A DNA stretch of 64,000 nucleotides from PALSA-1353 sp050014015 (GCA_050014015.1 JBEKEC010000022.1:62001-126000), one strand, 5' to 3'. Positions 7,891-16,395 are shown, numbered from the stretch's first letter. Program-made: numbers and translations. Notes: generated from the letters alone by a model not told the origin.

Positions 7891-9026
7891 TGTTTTGGCG
7901 GTGGTGGGTGCGTGACACGTTCTGCAAGGCCCCTTCTTCCCCTCCCCCTGTACTCAGGGGGAGGGACAGGGTGGGGGTTTCGTGGGCCAATCGATGTTCG
8001 ACGGTGGAGGGCAAGCCCTCCACTCCCACCCCGACCCTCCCCCTGAGTACATGGGGAGGGGGAAATTCTTTGCAGCAAGCGACGCGCACCAAGCGGTGGT
8101 CATTTTTGCCCGCGGCAGCTTTGGCGATCCTGGCGGTCGGAGCGGGGCCGATCCCCGCGGAAAACCGCATTCCCGCGGCGATAACCCGGACCGTCGAATT
8201 GCCGAGAAATCACCCGATGACCATGCCGACCGACGTGGCCGTCGATGCACTGGGGTATCTGTACGTCGCCGATGGGGTCAACGACCGAATCGCGCGTTTC
8301 GCGCCCAGCGGAAATCTGGACGCGATTTTGTATGGCCCGAAAGAATCCCCGTTAAGCCGGCCCATCGGCGTGGCGATCGACCGCGACGGCGCGCTGTGGA
8401 TCGCGGACACGGGCAATCACCGTCTGCTGGTGCGTTCGCCGGAGGGCCGTGATTACAAGACGATCAGCGTGCCCTCGGCGGCGGCGGATAAACCGGCCGA
8501 CCCAACGGGCGTCGTCGTCCGATCCGATGGAGCTCGAACCTACGTCGCCGACTGCGACAACCAACGGGTGCTGGTTCTCGACAACGCGACCGGCCGATGG
8601 ACGGCGCTGGGGGAATGGGGCATCTCACTGGGGCAGTTCCGCTGGCCGTTCATGCTGTGCATGGGACCGGAGGACCACGTTGTGGTGAGCGAATCGGTGG
8701 GCGCGCGGCTGCAACTGATCAGCTCGGACAATCGCTGGGCGGGGCAGATCGGGCATTTCGGCGTGGCGATGGGAGACCTGTACCGGCCGAAAGGCGTGGC
8801 GGTCGACGGGGCCGGGCGGATATTTGTCGGCGACTCGTCGCTGGGCGTGATCCAGGCGTTCAACGATGCGGGGAAATTGCTGGGCGTTGTGACCGATGAT
8901 GCGGGCCAGCCGCTACGATTCGATCATCCGATGGGAATGCGTTTTGACGCCGCCGGGACGCTTTACGTCGTCGAGCTTGGCGCCAACCGCGTGGCGGTCG
9001 TGGCGCTGAAGACTGCGGGCAAGTGA
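7890..9026 (+). CDS. NHL-repeat beta-propeller protein, exported, with a palindromic element inserted in its leader
   Basis: The mature part (from about residue 90) has repeated NHL blades such as PTDVAVDALGYLYVADGVND, GVAIDRDGALWIADTGNHRL and PKGVAVDGAGRIFVGDSS, which form a beta-propeller used for protein or ligand contacts. NHL proteins are common partners in multihaem electron-transfer clusters. ATG 7890 overlaps the upstream stop (TAATG). The frame then runs through a 186-bp palindromic element plus a 9-bp duplication, 65 codons in all. Without the insertion the N-terminus would read MFWRWSFLPAAALAILAVGA, a clean signal peptide. A TTG at 8070, behind the GGGGAGGGGG of the element, is an alternative start that would still include the hydrophobic leader. 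Confidence 0.8.
   Translation: MFWRWWVRDTFCKAPSSPPPVLRGRDRVGVSWANRCSTVEGKPSTPTPTLPLSTWGGGNSLQQATRTKRWSFLPAAALAILAVGAGPIPAENRIPAAITRTVELPRNHPMTMPTDVAVDALGYLYVADGVNDRIARFAPSGNLDAILYGPKESPLSRPIGVAIDRDGALWIADTGNHRLLVRSPEGRDYKTISVPSAAADKPADPTGVVVRSDGARTYVADCDNQRVLVLDNATGRWTALGEWGISLGQFRWPFMLCMGPEDHVVVSESVGARLQLISSDNRWAGQIGHFGVAMGDLYRPKGVAVDGAGRIFVGDSSLGVIQAFNDAGKLLGVVTDDAGQPLRFDHPMGMRFDAAGTLYVVELGANRVAVVALKTAGK
7906..8091. mobile_element. Palindromic element (PE) copy B with 9-bp target duplication
   Basis: The element is 186 bp. Its left terminus GGGTGCGTGACACGTTCTGC pairs imperfectly with the right terminus, whose reverse complement reads close to GGTGCGCGTCGCTTGCTGC. Inside are the two G/C-rich arms and the centre GTGGGCCAATCGATGTTC, interrupted by a small extra palindrome (GGAGGGCAAGCCCTCC) near 8005-8021. 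The flanks are GGCGGTGGT (7897-7905) and AGCGGTGGT (8092-8100), a 9-bp target duplication with one mismatch. It carries no transposase and so behaves like a MITE. Insertion plus duplication is 195 bp, keeping the host frame open. Confidence 0.85.
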
Positions 9027-9029
9027 GTC

Positions 9030-12005
9030 ATGAACCCGACCATGGATTACGATTTTCGTGAAAGCACTTACCGCGAAGGAGCGAAGAAGCGAAGTTGCGC
9101 GAAGTCAGATTGGTATTTCTTCGCGCAACTTCGCTCCTTCGCTCCTTCGCGGTTAATCTTCTTGAAGAGGCAAGAAAAGACAGGGGTGTTGCGTTGTCTC
9201 ATTCCGGTGTTTGTGATTTTGATCGGGATGGCGGCGCGGGCTGGGGGGCAGACGCTTCAGAACATGGTGGAGTCGCGGCGGGATTGCGCGGTCTGCCACC
9301 TGGAATGGTCGGCGGATTTCGACAAACCGGGGGCCGTGCTGCTGATGGACAAACCGAACGTTTCGATGGCCTCGCGGGAGTCGACGTGCCTGGGTTGCCA
9401 TGATGGTTCGGTGCGTGATTCGAGAAAGAAGGTGTGGCAGGAACAGAGCCATAAGACGGGCGTGAAACCGCCGCCGACGATGTCGATTCCACCCGGGTTG
9501 CCGCTGGAAGATGGGAAATTGGCGTGCCGGACCTGCCATACGGCACACAACCTTCCCGGCGCGGAGGACCTTTCCAGCACGTTTTTCCTTCGGGTGGATA
9601 ACGATCAGAGCCAACTGTGCCGGATTTGCCATGCGGAGAAGGCGGACGGTCCGACGCACGGAAGCCATCCGGTGGGCCCGATGGCGGTGGCGATGCCGGG
9701 GAATCTTCTCGCCGCGGGGGCGAAGACCGGGCCAAGGGGTGAGGAGCTGATTTGCCAAAGTTGCCATGCCGCTCATGGCTCGCAGGCGGACAAGCTTCTG
9801 GTGCTGGCGGCCAGCGACAACGCGCTGTGCATCTCATGCCACGAGAAGCTGCGTCCGGGTCAATGGGGCGAGGCGGGGCATACGCATCCGATCAACGCGC
9901 CGCTATCGACGGACGTGCAGCGTCAGGCGATCCGGGACATGGGAACGCACGCGGGGTCACGAGGGACGCTGGCGTGCCTGTCATGCCATCGCTTGCACGA
10001 TAGTCCAGCCAAGGCGAAGTTGTTGGCGGATACATTGTCGGATAGCAAGCTGTGCCTGCGTTGCCACCCCGACCGGGCGAGCGTGGCGGGAACGTTGCAC
10101 GATCTGCGTAAGACTGCGCCGACGGCGCGGAACTTGCTGGGTCAGACGGCGGAAGATTCGGGGCCGTGCAGCGCCTGTCACACGCCGCACCAATCCGCCA
10201 GGGCGCCGGTCGTGGCCAAAGGGGATCCGACGGGTACGTGCCTGGCGTGTCATGCGGACGGCCGTCTGGCGGCGGGTAAGGGTGGCGGGACGCATTTCAA
10301 TCACCCTGACGACGTGAGCCGGGCCAAGCTGCCCGATGGACTTGCTCTGGCAGTCCTGGCGGAAAAGGCCGATCCCGCGCGAGCGCAGTTGACCTGCAAC
10401 ACGTGCCATAATCCGCACGATGCCGGTCGGGCGCGATTTTTGCGCGGCAGGCCGGACCAATTATGCGGCTCGTGCCACGCCGAGCAGATGACGACGCTGG
10501 CCGGCTCGCACGATTTCACGCAGCGTCCCACGGCTCGGAACGGTTTGGGCAAATCGGTCGAGGAGACGGGCAAGTGCGGATTCTGCCACAACGTGCACCA
10601 CGGGAACGGGCCGGCGATCTGGATCGCGACGAAAAATGTCCCGGCAAACGCGGCCGACACGTGCGTGCAGTGCCACAACAAGACGGGGTTGGCGGCGAAA
10701 CACCCGGCGCATTTGTTCAGCCATCCGACGGGGGTGATGTCGCCGGCGACGCGGCCTTCGGCGATTCCGCTGCCCCTGTACGATGCGGCCGGGCAACGGG
10801 TCGAAAGCCATGGCCTGGTGCAATGCGCCAGTTGCCACAACCCTCACGCCGACAGCAGAAAATCGTCCCTCATGCTGCGCGTGCCCGGGAACACGTCGGA
10901 CCTGTGTCTTCGCTGCCATGCGGGAAAGTCAACGCTGTTCGGCGGCATCCATGATTCCATGACCAATCCGGCGTGGCCGGGCACTGGTGCCGGCAAGGAT
11001 CTTTGCATGGCCTGCCACCGCGCGCATTCCGATGACCCAACCCGCAAGCTCTGGGCGATGGCGCCGGCATCGGGGGTTGCAACGGCCGATGGAGTTTGCA
11101 TTGCGTGCCACCAGAAAAATAGATGGGCCCAAAGCGAAGCTTCCGCGGATGCGGCCGATCCGCCGGCAAACGTGGGGGCGATGATGCATCCGCAGATCAT
11201 GCCGACGGCGAGGGCGGGTTCGGATTTGGATGCCGAGGCGATCCCGACGGTCGGCGAATGCACGTTGCCGCTGGTGCCGGCGATCGGGGCGCAGTCGCGG
11301 ACGCGGATCGGTTGCGAAACCTGCCACAATCCGCACGCCGGCCGGGGCGAGCGATCGCTGCTGCGTTCGCCCGATCCATCGCGGCCTGAGAAGGTCTGCT
11401 TCCAGTGCCACAAGAGCGAGGCGACGTTGGATCACAGCATGCACGCGAAGAACGTGTTGGCCCGGTCTTTGGGAACCGTCGATTCAAAGCTGCTCTGCGC
11501 GCCATGCCACGCGGTTCATGCCGTCGAAGGGAGCCAAAAGGACAAGCTCTGGGCGAGCCGGCTGGATATCTCGGCAGCGACGCCGAATGAGCAGCGGTGC
11601 CTTGGCTGCCACGACGACCAGACCGCCAGGCGGCCGGCGATTCCGGCGCATCCAACGGTGGTGTTCGGGCTGCTGAAATGGTCGGCGACGCGGCCGTCAA
11701 GCCCGCCGCAATACCTTCCAACGGAACGGTCGATTCCTTGCGGCGTGTGCCATCTGCCGCATGGAAACAAAAGCTCTGGGGTGATTCCGGTCCTGGCCGC
11801 CGGGACGAATTTGTCGCCGGGGCAACTGATCGACCTTCGCGGCGCGACCAAGCCGATGATGCGCCCCGGCGTGGCGCATGATATGTGCGCCACCTGCCAC
11901 GGCGGCGAAGCCGATCGGGTGTTCCTCTATTACCATCACCCGCAGGAACGGCAGGACATCAAGGCACTACAGGACCCAACGGGCGCTTTGGAGCAGGATC
12001 AATGA
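9030..12005 (+). CDS. Giant 24-haem c-type cytochrome
   Basis: I count 24 CXXCH motifs spread along nearly the whole protein, from CAVCH to CATCH. Many are followed by an H-rich partner (CHTAH, CHNPH, CHRLH, CHAVH) typical of doubled-CXXCH domains with bis-His ligation. A protein like this is a molecular wire, expected in the periplasm or on the cell surface. The signal peptide (CLIPVFVILIGMAARAG) begins about residue 55. The codons before it include a large hairpin repeat at 9055-9167, so the real start may be TTG 9162, GTG 9186 or TTG 9189 instead of ATG 9030. It follows the NHL gene after 3 bases and ends the cytochrome operon. Confidence 0.85.
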   Translation: MNPTMDYDFRESTYREGAKKRSCAKSDWYFFAQLRSFAPSRLIFLKRQEKTGVLRCLIPVFVILIGMAARAGGQTLQNMVESRRDCAVCHLEWSADFDKPGAVLLMDKPNVSMASRESTCLGCHDGSVRDSRKKVWQEQSHKTGVKPPPTMSIPPGLPLEDGKLACRTCHTAHNLPGAEDLSSTFFLRVDNDQSQLCRICHAEKADGPTHGSHPVGPMAVAMPGNLLAAGAKTGPRGEELICQSCHAAHGSQADKLLVLAASDNALCISCHEKLRPGQWGEAGHTHPINAPLSTDVQRQAIRDMGTHAGSRGTLACLSCHRLHDSPAKAKLLADTLSDSKLCLRCHPDRASVAGTLHDLRKTAPTARNLLGQTAEDSGPCSACHTPHQSARAPVVAKGDPTGTCLACHADGRLAAGKGGGTHFNHPDDVSRAKLPDGLALAVLAEKADPARAQLTCNTCHNPHDAGRARFLRGRPDQLCGSCHAEQMTTLAGSHDFTQRPTARNGLGKSVEETGKCGFCHNVHHGNGPAIWIATKNVPANAADTCVQCHNKTGLAAKHPAHLFSHPTGVMSPATRPSAIPLPLYDAAGQRVESHGLVQCASCHNPHADSRKSSLMLRVPGNTSDLCLRCHAGKSTLFGGIHDSMTNPAWPGTGAGKDLCMACHRAHSDDPTRKLWAMAPASGVATADGVCIACHQKNRWAQSEASADAADPPANVGAMMHPQIMPTARAGSDLDAEAIPTVGECTLPLVPAIGAQSRTRIGCETCHNPHAGRGERSLLRSPDPSRPEKVCFQCHKSEATLDHSMHAKNVLARSLGTVDSKLLCAPCHAVHAVEGSQKDKLWASRLDISAATPNEQRCLGCHDDQTARRPAIPAHPTVVFGLLKWSATRPSSPPQYLPTERSIPCGVCHLPHGNKSSGVIPVLAAGTNLSPGQLIDLRGATKPMMRPGVAHDMCATCHGGEADRVFLYYHHPQERQDIKALQDPTGALEQDQ
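9055..9167. repeat. Palindromic repeat of a second family within the leader codons of the 24-haem cytochrome
   Basis: Two inverted arms, ACCGCGAAGGAGCGAAG and GAAGTTGCGCGAAG on the left and their complements on the right, surround a short centre (TCAGATTGGTATTT). The outermost few bases (TTCGTGAAAG versus TTCAAGAAG read on the other strand) also match weakly. The cytochrome frame is open across it. No clear target duplication is seen. Confidence 0.75.
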
Positions 12006-12014
12006 GCGGAGCAG
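11946..12014 (+). repeat. Direct repeat DR1, first copy (3' end of the 24-haem cytochrome gene)
   Basis: A 69-base stretch covering the last codons and stop of the 24-haem cytochrome gene recurs without gaps at 12772-12840, with about half a dozen mismatches. Both copies can encode ALQDPTGALEQDQ followed by a stop. The copies bracket about 760 bp carrying the orphan HigA-like gene and pieces of two repeat families. Confidence 0.85.
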
Positions 12015-12057
12015 CATTCGCAATCGGGGGATCGTGCCGGGGTGGGAATCCCCCTTC

Positions 12058-12185
12058 CTAACCCGGATAATTCAGAGGAACCACGGATTTCACGGATAGC
12101 ACGGATAAATCAGAACCGTTCCGAAACCGCGATGCGCGCAGTGTGCGCGCCGCGGAAAAGCATGAAATCGATCATAAGTGATTCC
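12058..12185 (+). repeat. CTAACCCGGATAATTC repeat family, truncated copy 1
   Basis: It starts CTAACCCGGATAATTCAGAG and shares almost identical sequence with the copies at 34534 and 34880, including the CCGAAACCGCGATGCGCGCA and GTGTGCGCG stretches. It stops near ATCATAAGTGATTCC, without the right terminus present in the other two copies. Confidence 0.85.
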
Positions 12186-12267
12186 GAAGATCGGCCGGTC
12201 CTCCGGCAGGTCTTCGGCTTTCTCATCTGACGCTGCCGCACGTTGGGCCGGCGGCATCCGTTGGAAA

Positions 12268-12639
12268 TTAGCCAGCCTTGGCAAGGATATGAACCTGCGC
12301 GTGGGCGCGGCGCTTGGGACGGATGGTCACGTCGATATCCTGGCCGAGCTTGTTGAGGAAATGGAAAAGCCGTTCGATGGAAAATTCCTCGAGCCGGCCA
12401 CGCATCAGGTTGGAAACGCGCGCCCGGTCGGTGTTGAGCAGTCTGGCGGCCTGGGTTTGGCTGAGACCGGTTTGCTGGATCAGGGTGTGAATCTTGTACG
12501 CCAGCTCAACCTTGGCAAAGGCCTCGTCGGCGTCTGGCCGCCCGAGGACCTTGAAGACATTCACACCACCGACCAGCACGCGCGAATCTTTTCTCGGCGA
12601 ATTTTTCCGATGGCCTGCCATCTGTGCTGATTTTAGCAC
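12268..12639 (-). CDS. HigA-like XRE-family regulator, orphan antitoxin candidate
   Basis: The protein is 123 residues, or 117 from the internal Met at 12621. It contains a helix-turn-helix of the HTH_37/HigA type: GLSQTQAARLLNTDRARVSN with the following FSIERLFHFLNKLGQDIDV and TIRPKR. These proteins usually sit next to a RelE/Gp49-like toxin and repress the shared promoter. No toxin gene is visible on either side: upstream are repeats, downstream the end of the cytochrome operon. Position between two copies of a 69-bp direct repeat suggests the region was rearranged. DNA binding is a confident inference; a toxin-antitoxin role here is doubtful. Confidence 0.75.
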   Translation of the reverse strand: MLKSAQMAGHRKNSPRKDSRVLVGGVNVFKVLGRPDADEAFAKVELAYKIHTLIQQTGLSQTQAARLLNTDRARVSNLMRGRLEEFSIERLFHFLNKLGQDIDVTIRPKRRAHAQVHILAKAG

Positions 12640-12714
12640 AGGCGATTAATTGATCGAGTCCCCCGCCGAGGGCAAAATTGAAGAGAACGCAGTTTGTTCG
12701 CGACGTTCAAGAAT

Positions 12715-12764
12715 CACCCCTCACCCTGACCCTCTCCCCATGAGTACGTGGGGCGAGGGGAAAA
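12715..12764. repeat. Half copy E of the palindromic element
   Basis: The sequence CCTCACCCTGACCCTCTCCC followed by ATGAGTACGTGGGGCGAGGGG matches the right inner arm of the PE copies (CACCCTGACCCTCCCCC..GAGTAC..GGGGAGGGG) with several changes. No left arm or termini remain. Confidence 0.65.
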
Positions 12765-12771
12765 ACACGTG

Positions 12772-12840
12772 GAACGACAGGACATCAACGCGCTACAGGA
12801 CCCAACGGGGGCGTTGGAGCAGGATCAATGAGCGGAGCAG
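12772..12840 (+). repeat. Direct repeat DR1, second copy
   Basis: Same 69-base sequence as 11946-12014, still able to encode ALQDPTGALEQDQ and a stop. No cytochrome coding sequence precedes it, so it is a stranded fragment of the 24-haem gene's 3' end or of a lost paralogue. Confidence 0.85.
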
Positions 12841-13123
12841 GGAAAACGCGTTCTGTTTCGAAGATGTAGAAGAACCCCCAATCGGGAGGGAGAATCCCCA
12901 CGGCGGCGCCGTGGGCGTTCCCAATCGGGAGATGTCGCGGGCGTCGAAATTCCCAACTTTAAGAGTCGGTCGGGGTTTCCGGCACACTGTTTCCGTTCCA
13001 TGCGACGCTAAGCGACGTTGGCGGCGGGGTTTGGCATCATGGCGATCGGGCCTGGCGACTTTGGTCGGATGTGGCATTGGGATTGTTGTTCCAGTGCTGA
13101 GTCTTGCTGCGCCGAGGTCCAAT

Positions 13124-14752
13124 ATGATTGAAAATCAGACGGTCGCCGCCGGGAGTTTGGAATCGACTCTTGAAACCGTACAGACGATTCCGAGCCAGAA
13201 GGCCCAGTACGTAAGCCGGTTGCCGCCCTGCAACGTGGCATGTCCGGCGGGGGAGAATATCCAGGAATGGCTGAACCACGCGCAGGCCGAGCGATACGAA
13301 GAGGCTTGGCGAGCACTGGTAAAGAACAATCCTTTGCCGGCGATCCATGGCCGCGTTTGCTATCACCCATGCGAGAAGGCGTGCAACCGCAAGCATCTGG
13401 ATAGCGCGGTGAGCATCCACGCGGTCGAGCGGTTTCTGGGGGACATGGCGATCAGCGAGGGATGGAATTTCCAGACGCGGCCACCGACGGGGAAAAGGGT
13501 TCTGGTCGTCGGTTCGGGGCCGTGCGGACTTTCGGCGGCATACCATCTGGCGCTGCGGGGTCATGCGGTAACGGTGCACGAGGCAGGCGCGAAACTGGGC
13601 GGGATGATGCGCTACGGGATTCCGGAATATCGGTTGCCGCGCGACGTGCTGGATGCGGAAATAAATCGCATCGAGCGGATGGGCGTTGGGTTCGAGGTGA
13701 ACACGCCGGTCAACGATCTGGATCCGTTCCTGAAACAAGGGCGGTTCGACGCGGTTTTCCTGGCGGTCGGGGCGCAGCTAGGCAAGCGGGTGGATATCCC
13801 CACGGACGACGCGCGGCGGATTGTGGACGCGCTGACGTTTCTGGCGGATCCAACGGCGGGCGAGCGGCTTTGCATGGGGCGTCGCGTGGCGGTTTATGGG
13901 GGCGGCAATTCGGCCATGGATGCGGCTCGCACGGCGTTGCGGCTGGGGGCGCAGGAATCGATGATCGTCTATCGCCGCAATCGCGATCGCATGCCCGCGC
14001 ATGAATCAGAACTGGAAGAAGCCCTGGTGGAAGGCGTCGCGGTCCACTGGCTTCGCACCATCAAACAAGTCGGCGCGGGGAACATCGAAGTCGAAGTCAT
14101 GGAACTCGATGCCAAGGGCAAACCTCAGCCCACCGGGAAAACTGAAACCCTTCAGGCCGACACGATCATCCTGGCCCTGGGCCAGGAAACCCAGAGCCAG
14201 TTTCTCAAGAACGTGCCGGGCGTCATCATTGCCGCGGACGGCACGGTTGGAGTCGATGAGCACCTGATGACGGGCTGCCCGGGGCTGTTCGCCGGCGGGG
14301 ACATGGTTCCCGATCAGAAGACGGTCACGATCGCCGTGGGACACGGGAAGAAGGCGGCGCGAAACATCGACGCGTATTTTCACGGTCAAACGTACGTTAA
14401 AGGCGCGAGGCACTCGGTCGCTCGGCGCGACCTGATCAAGTTCGCCAAGTACCCCAAGACCGAGCAATCGACGCAGCCGGTGCTGGACGTGTCGCAGCGG
14501 CTGGACAGCTTTGCCGAGACCGTCGAGGGCCTGGACCTTCAAACCGCCACCTACGAGGCGCATCGCTGCCTGTCGTGCGGGAACTGTTTCGAATGCGACG
14601 CCTGCTACAACAGTTGTCCGAGCCTGGCCATCAGCAAATTGGGACCCGGCGAGGGGTATTACATTGCGGTGTACGATTGCGACGGGTGCAAACGTTGCGT
14701 TCGAGAATGCCCATCTGCCGCAATGGAAATGACGGCAATGGAATCACTGTAA
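13124..14752 (+). CDS. GltD/DsrL-like NAD(P)H:acceptor oxidoreductase with C-terminal ferredoxin domain
   Basis: About 542 residues. The N-terminus has the cysteine-rich Fe-S domain of the glutamate synthase small-subunit family (PPCNVACPAGENIQEW and GRVCYHPCEKACNR). An FAD-binding GSGPCGLSAAYHL and an NAD(P)-binding YGGGNSAMDAARTALRLGA follow. At the C-terminus are two 4Fe-4S cysteine sets (CLSCGNCFECDACYNSCP and CDGCKRCVRECP). This order is that of GltD-type flavoproteins with an added ferredoxin, including DsrL of sulfur metabolism. It probably moves electrons between NAD(P)H and ferredoxin or a partner enzyme. No gltB or dsr gene is nearby; the cytochrome operon is the closest redox context. 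ATG 13124 gives the family's normal length. Confidence 0.8.
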   Translation: MIENQTVAAGSLESTLETVQTIPSQKAQYVSRLPPCNVACPAGENIQEWLNHAQAERYEEAWRALVKNNPLPAIHGRVCYHPCEKACNRKHLDSAVSIHAVERFLGDMAISEGWNFQTRPPTGKRVLVVGSGPCGLSAAYHLALRGHAVTVHEAGAKLGGMMRYGIPEYRLPRDVLDAEINRIERMGVGFEVNTPVNDLDPFLKQGRFDAVFLAVGAQLGKRVDIPTDDARRIVDALTFLADPTAGERLCMGRRVAVYGGGNSAMDAARTALRLGAQESMIVYRRNRDRMPAHESELEEALVEGVAVHWLRTIKQVGAGNIEVEVMELDAKGKPQPTGKTETLQADTIILALGQETQSQFLKNVPGVIIAADGTVGVDEHLMTGCPGLFAGGDMVPDQKTVTIAVGHGKKAARNIDAYFHGQTYVKGARHSVARRDLIKFAKYPKTEQSTQPVLDVSQRLDSFAETVEGLDLQTATYEAHRCLSCGNCFECDACYNSCPSLAISKLGPGEGYYIAVYDCDGCKRCVRECPSAAMEMTAMESL

Positions 14753-14923
14753 TAGATTGCACATCCTGAATCTTTCCCAAATCGTCGTGGTAATCTTTTC
14801 GCCGGCCGACGAGTCGATATAATCCCCGCGTCATCTTGCAAGCGAAGATCGTGGTGAGGGGACAAGGAACTCCTCTAGGTCTTTTGTCCTGCGGCAAAGA
14901 CACGGGCGAGACGCCCGTGCCAC

Positions 14924-16393
14924 ATGGAGACGGCAATGGTCGAATTTCGTCAGAAGGTCCTGTTTGTCGGTTACGGCGCGGTGGCGCAGTGTACGCTGCC
15001 CATTCTGGAAAAGTACGTCAAGGTCCCGCTGAGCAACGTCACGGTGATGGATTTCGAGGACCGCTCGGAGGTTTTGCGGCCGTGGACCGAGCGCGGCGTG
15101 AAATTCGTGAAGGACAAGGTCACCCGCGACAACATGGGGCAAATTCTCGGCAAGTACCTGTCCAAGGGCGATCTCCTCATCGACCTGGCCTGGAACATCG
15201 ACTGCTGCGAGCTGTTGCAGTGGTGCCACGATCGCGGCGTGCTGTACGTGAACACCTCCGTCGAGATTTGGGACCCGTACGAAAACGCCGACAAGAAACG
15301 TCCGACGGAGCGCACGCTGTATTGGCGGCACATGAACGTTCGGCGGCTCAAGGCATCGTGGAAGGAACCGGGCGCCACGGCGGTTCTGGAACATGGCGCC
15401 AACCCCGGCCTGATCTCGCACTTCACCAAGCAAGGGTTGCTGGACATCGGCAATCACGTATTGAAGGACAAGAAAGTCGGCGGGCGCGATGCCGAGCAAC
15501 TCAAGCAGTTGATCAAGGATCAGACGTTCAACGAGCTGGCCCGCAAGCTGGGCGTGAAGGTGATCCATTGCAGCGAACGCGACACGCAGATCACCGACAA
15601 GCCCAAGCAGGTGGATGAATTCCTCAACACCTGGAGCGTGGAAGGATTCCGAGAGGAGGGGACGACCACGGCGGAAATGGGCTGGGGGACGCACGAGAAG
15701 GAACTGCCGCCGCTGGCGTACCAACACGAGGAGGGGCCGAAGAACCAGATCTGCCTGGCGCGCATGGGGATCAATACGTGGGTGGCTTCCTGGGTGCCGA
15801 ATTATTGCATTCACGGGATGGTGGTGCGTCACGGCGAAGCGTTCACCATCTCCGACAAGCTCACGGTTTGGGAGGGCGGCAAGGCGGTTTACCGCCCCAC
15901 CGTTCATTACGCGTATTGTCCGTGCGACGGGGCGATCGCTTCGCTGAACGAACTGCGCGGGTACGATTATCAATTGCAGCCGCGGTATCGCATCATGAAC
16001 GACGAGATCACCAGCGGCGCCGATATCCTGGGGGCGCTGCTGATGGGTCACGCATACAACTCTTGGTGGATCGGGAGCGATCTGAGCATCGAGGAATCGC
16101 GGCGGCTGGTGCCGCATCAGAACGCGACGACGATGCAGGTGGCGATCTCGGTGGTGGCGGCGGTGTCGTGGATGATAGAGAACCCCAACCGCGGGGTGGT
16201 GGCGCCGGACGATCTGCCGCACGATTACGTGCTGAAGATTTCCAAGCCGTACCTGGGCAACTGGATTTCCACGCCGTCGGATTGGACTCCGCTCAAGAAC
16301 TACACGAACTTCTTCGGCGGCTACAACAAGCCGTCAATCGACCGCAGCGATCCGTGGCAGTTCAAGAATTTTCTACTCACGGACGGAGATTGA
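14924..16393 (+). CDS. hss: Homospermidine synthase
   Basis: The protein of about 489 residues begins with a Rossmann fold (KVLFVGYGAVAQCTLPILEK) and has the stretches LLIDLAWNIDCCELL, VLYVNTSVEIWDPY and AVLEHGANPGLISHF that I associate with bacterial homospermidine synthase of the saccharopine-dehydrogenase superfamily. The enzyme joins two putrescine units (or putrescine and spermidine) in an NAD-dependent reaction to make homospermidine in the cytoplasm. The putrescine-forming decarboxylase lies 2.4 kb downstream, separated by a restriction-modification pair. Only two bases separate its stop from the next start. An in-frame ATG at 14936 is an alternative start. Confidence 0.9.
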   Translation: METAMVEFRQKVLFVGYGAVAQCTLPILEKYVKVPLSNVTVMDFEDRSEVLRPWTERGVKFVKDKVTRDNMGQILGKYLSKGDLLIDLAWNIDCCELLQWCHDRGVLYVNTSVEIWDPYENADKKRPTERTLYWRHMNVRRLKASWKEPGATAVLEHGANPGLISHFTKQGLLDIGNHVLKDKKVGGRDAEQLKQLIKDQTFNELARKLGVKVIHCSERDTQITDKPKQVDEFLNTWSVEGFREEGTTTAEMGWGTHEKELPPLAYQHEEGPKNQICLARMGINTWVASWVPNYCIHGMVVRHGEAFTISDKLTVWEGGKAVYRPTVHYAYCPCDGAIASLNELRGYDYQLQPRYRIMNDEITSGADILGALLMGHAYNSWWIGSDLSIEESRRLVPHQNATTMQVAISVVAAVSWMIENPNRGVVAPDDLPHDYVLKISKPYLGNWISTPSDWTPLKNYTNFFGGYNKPSIDRSDPWQFKNFLLTDGD

Positions 16394-16395
16394 CG

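Larger units (their letters stand above)
12640..13123. other. Intergenic region with repeat remnants
   Basis: Upstream of the GltD/DsrL-like gene, this stretch contains half of the palindromic element (12715-12764) and the second copy of the 69-bp direct repeat (12772-12840). The rest is an open but unconvincing frame with no recognisable protein. A reading frame continuous with the downstream gene extends back to 12650. The extra residues look like translated repeat, and the family normally starts where ATG 13124 lies. Confidence 0.55.

Noticed and set aside
7930..8065. The strong inverted repeats as rho-independent terminators
   Set aside because: They lie inside an open frame of a tightly coupled operon, have no T-run, and copies B and C carry target duplications, so they are mobile elements.
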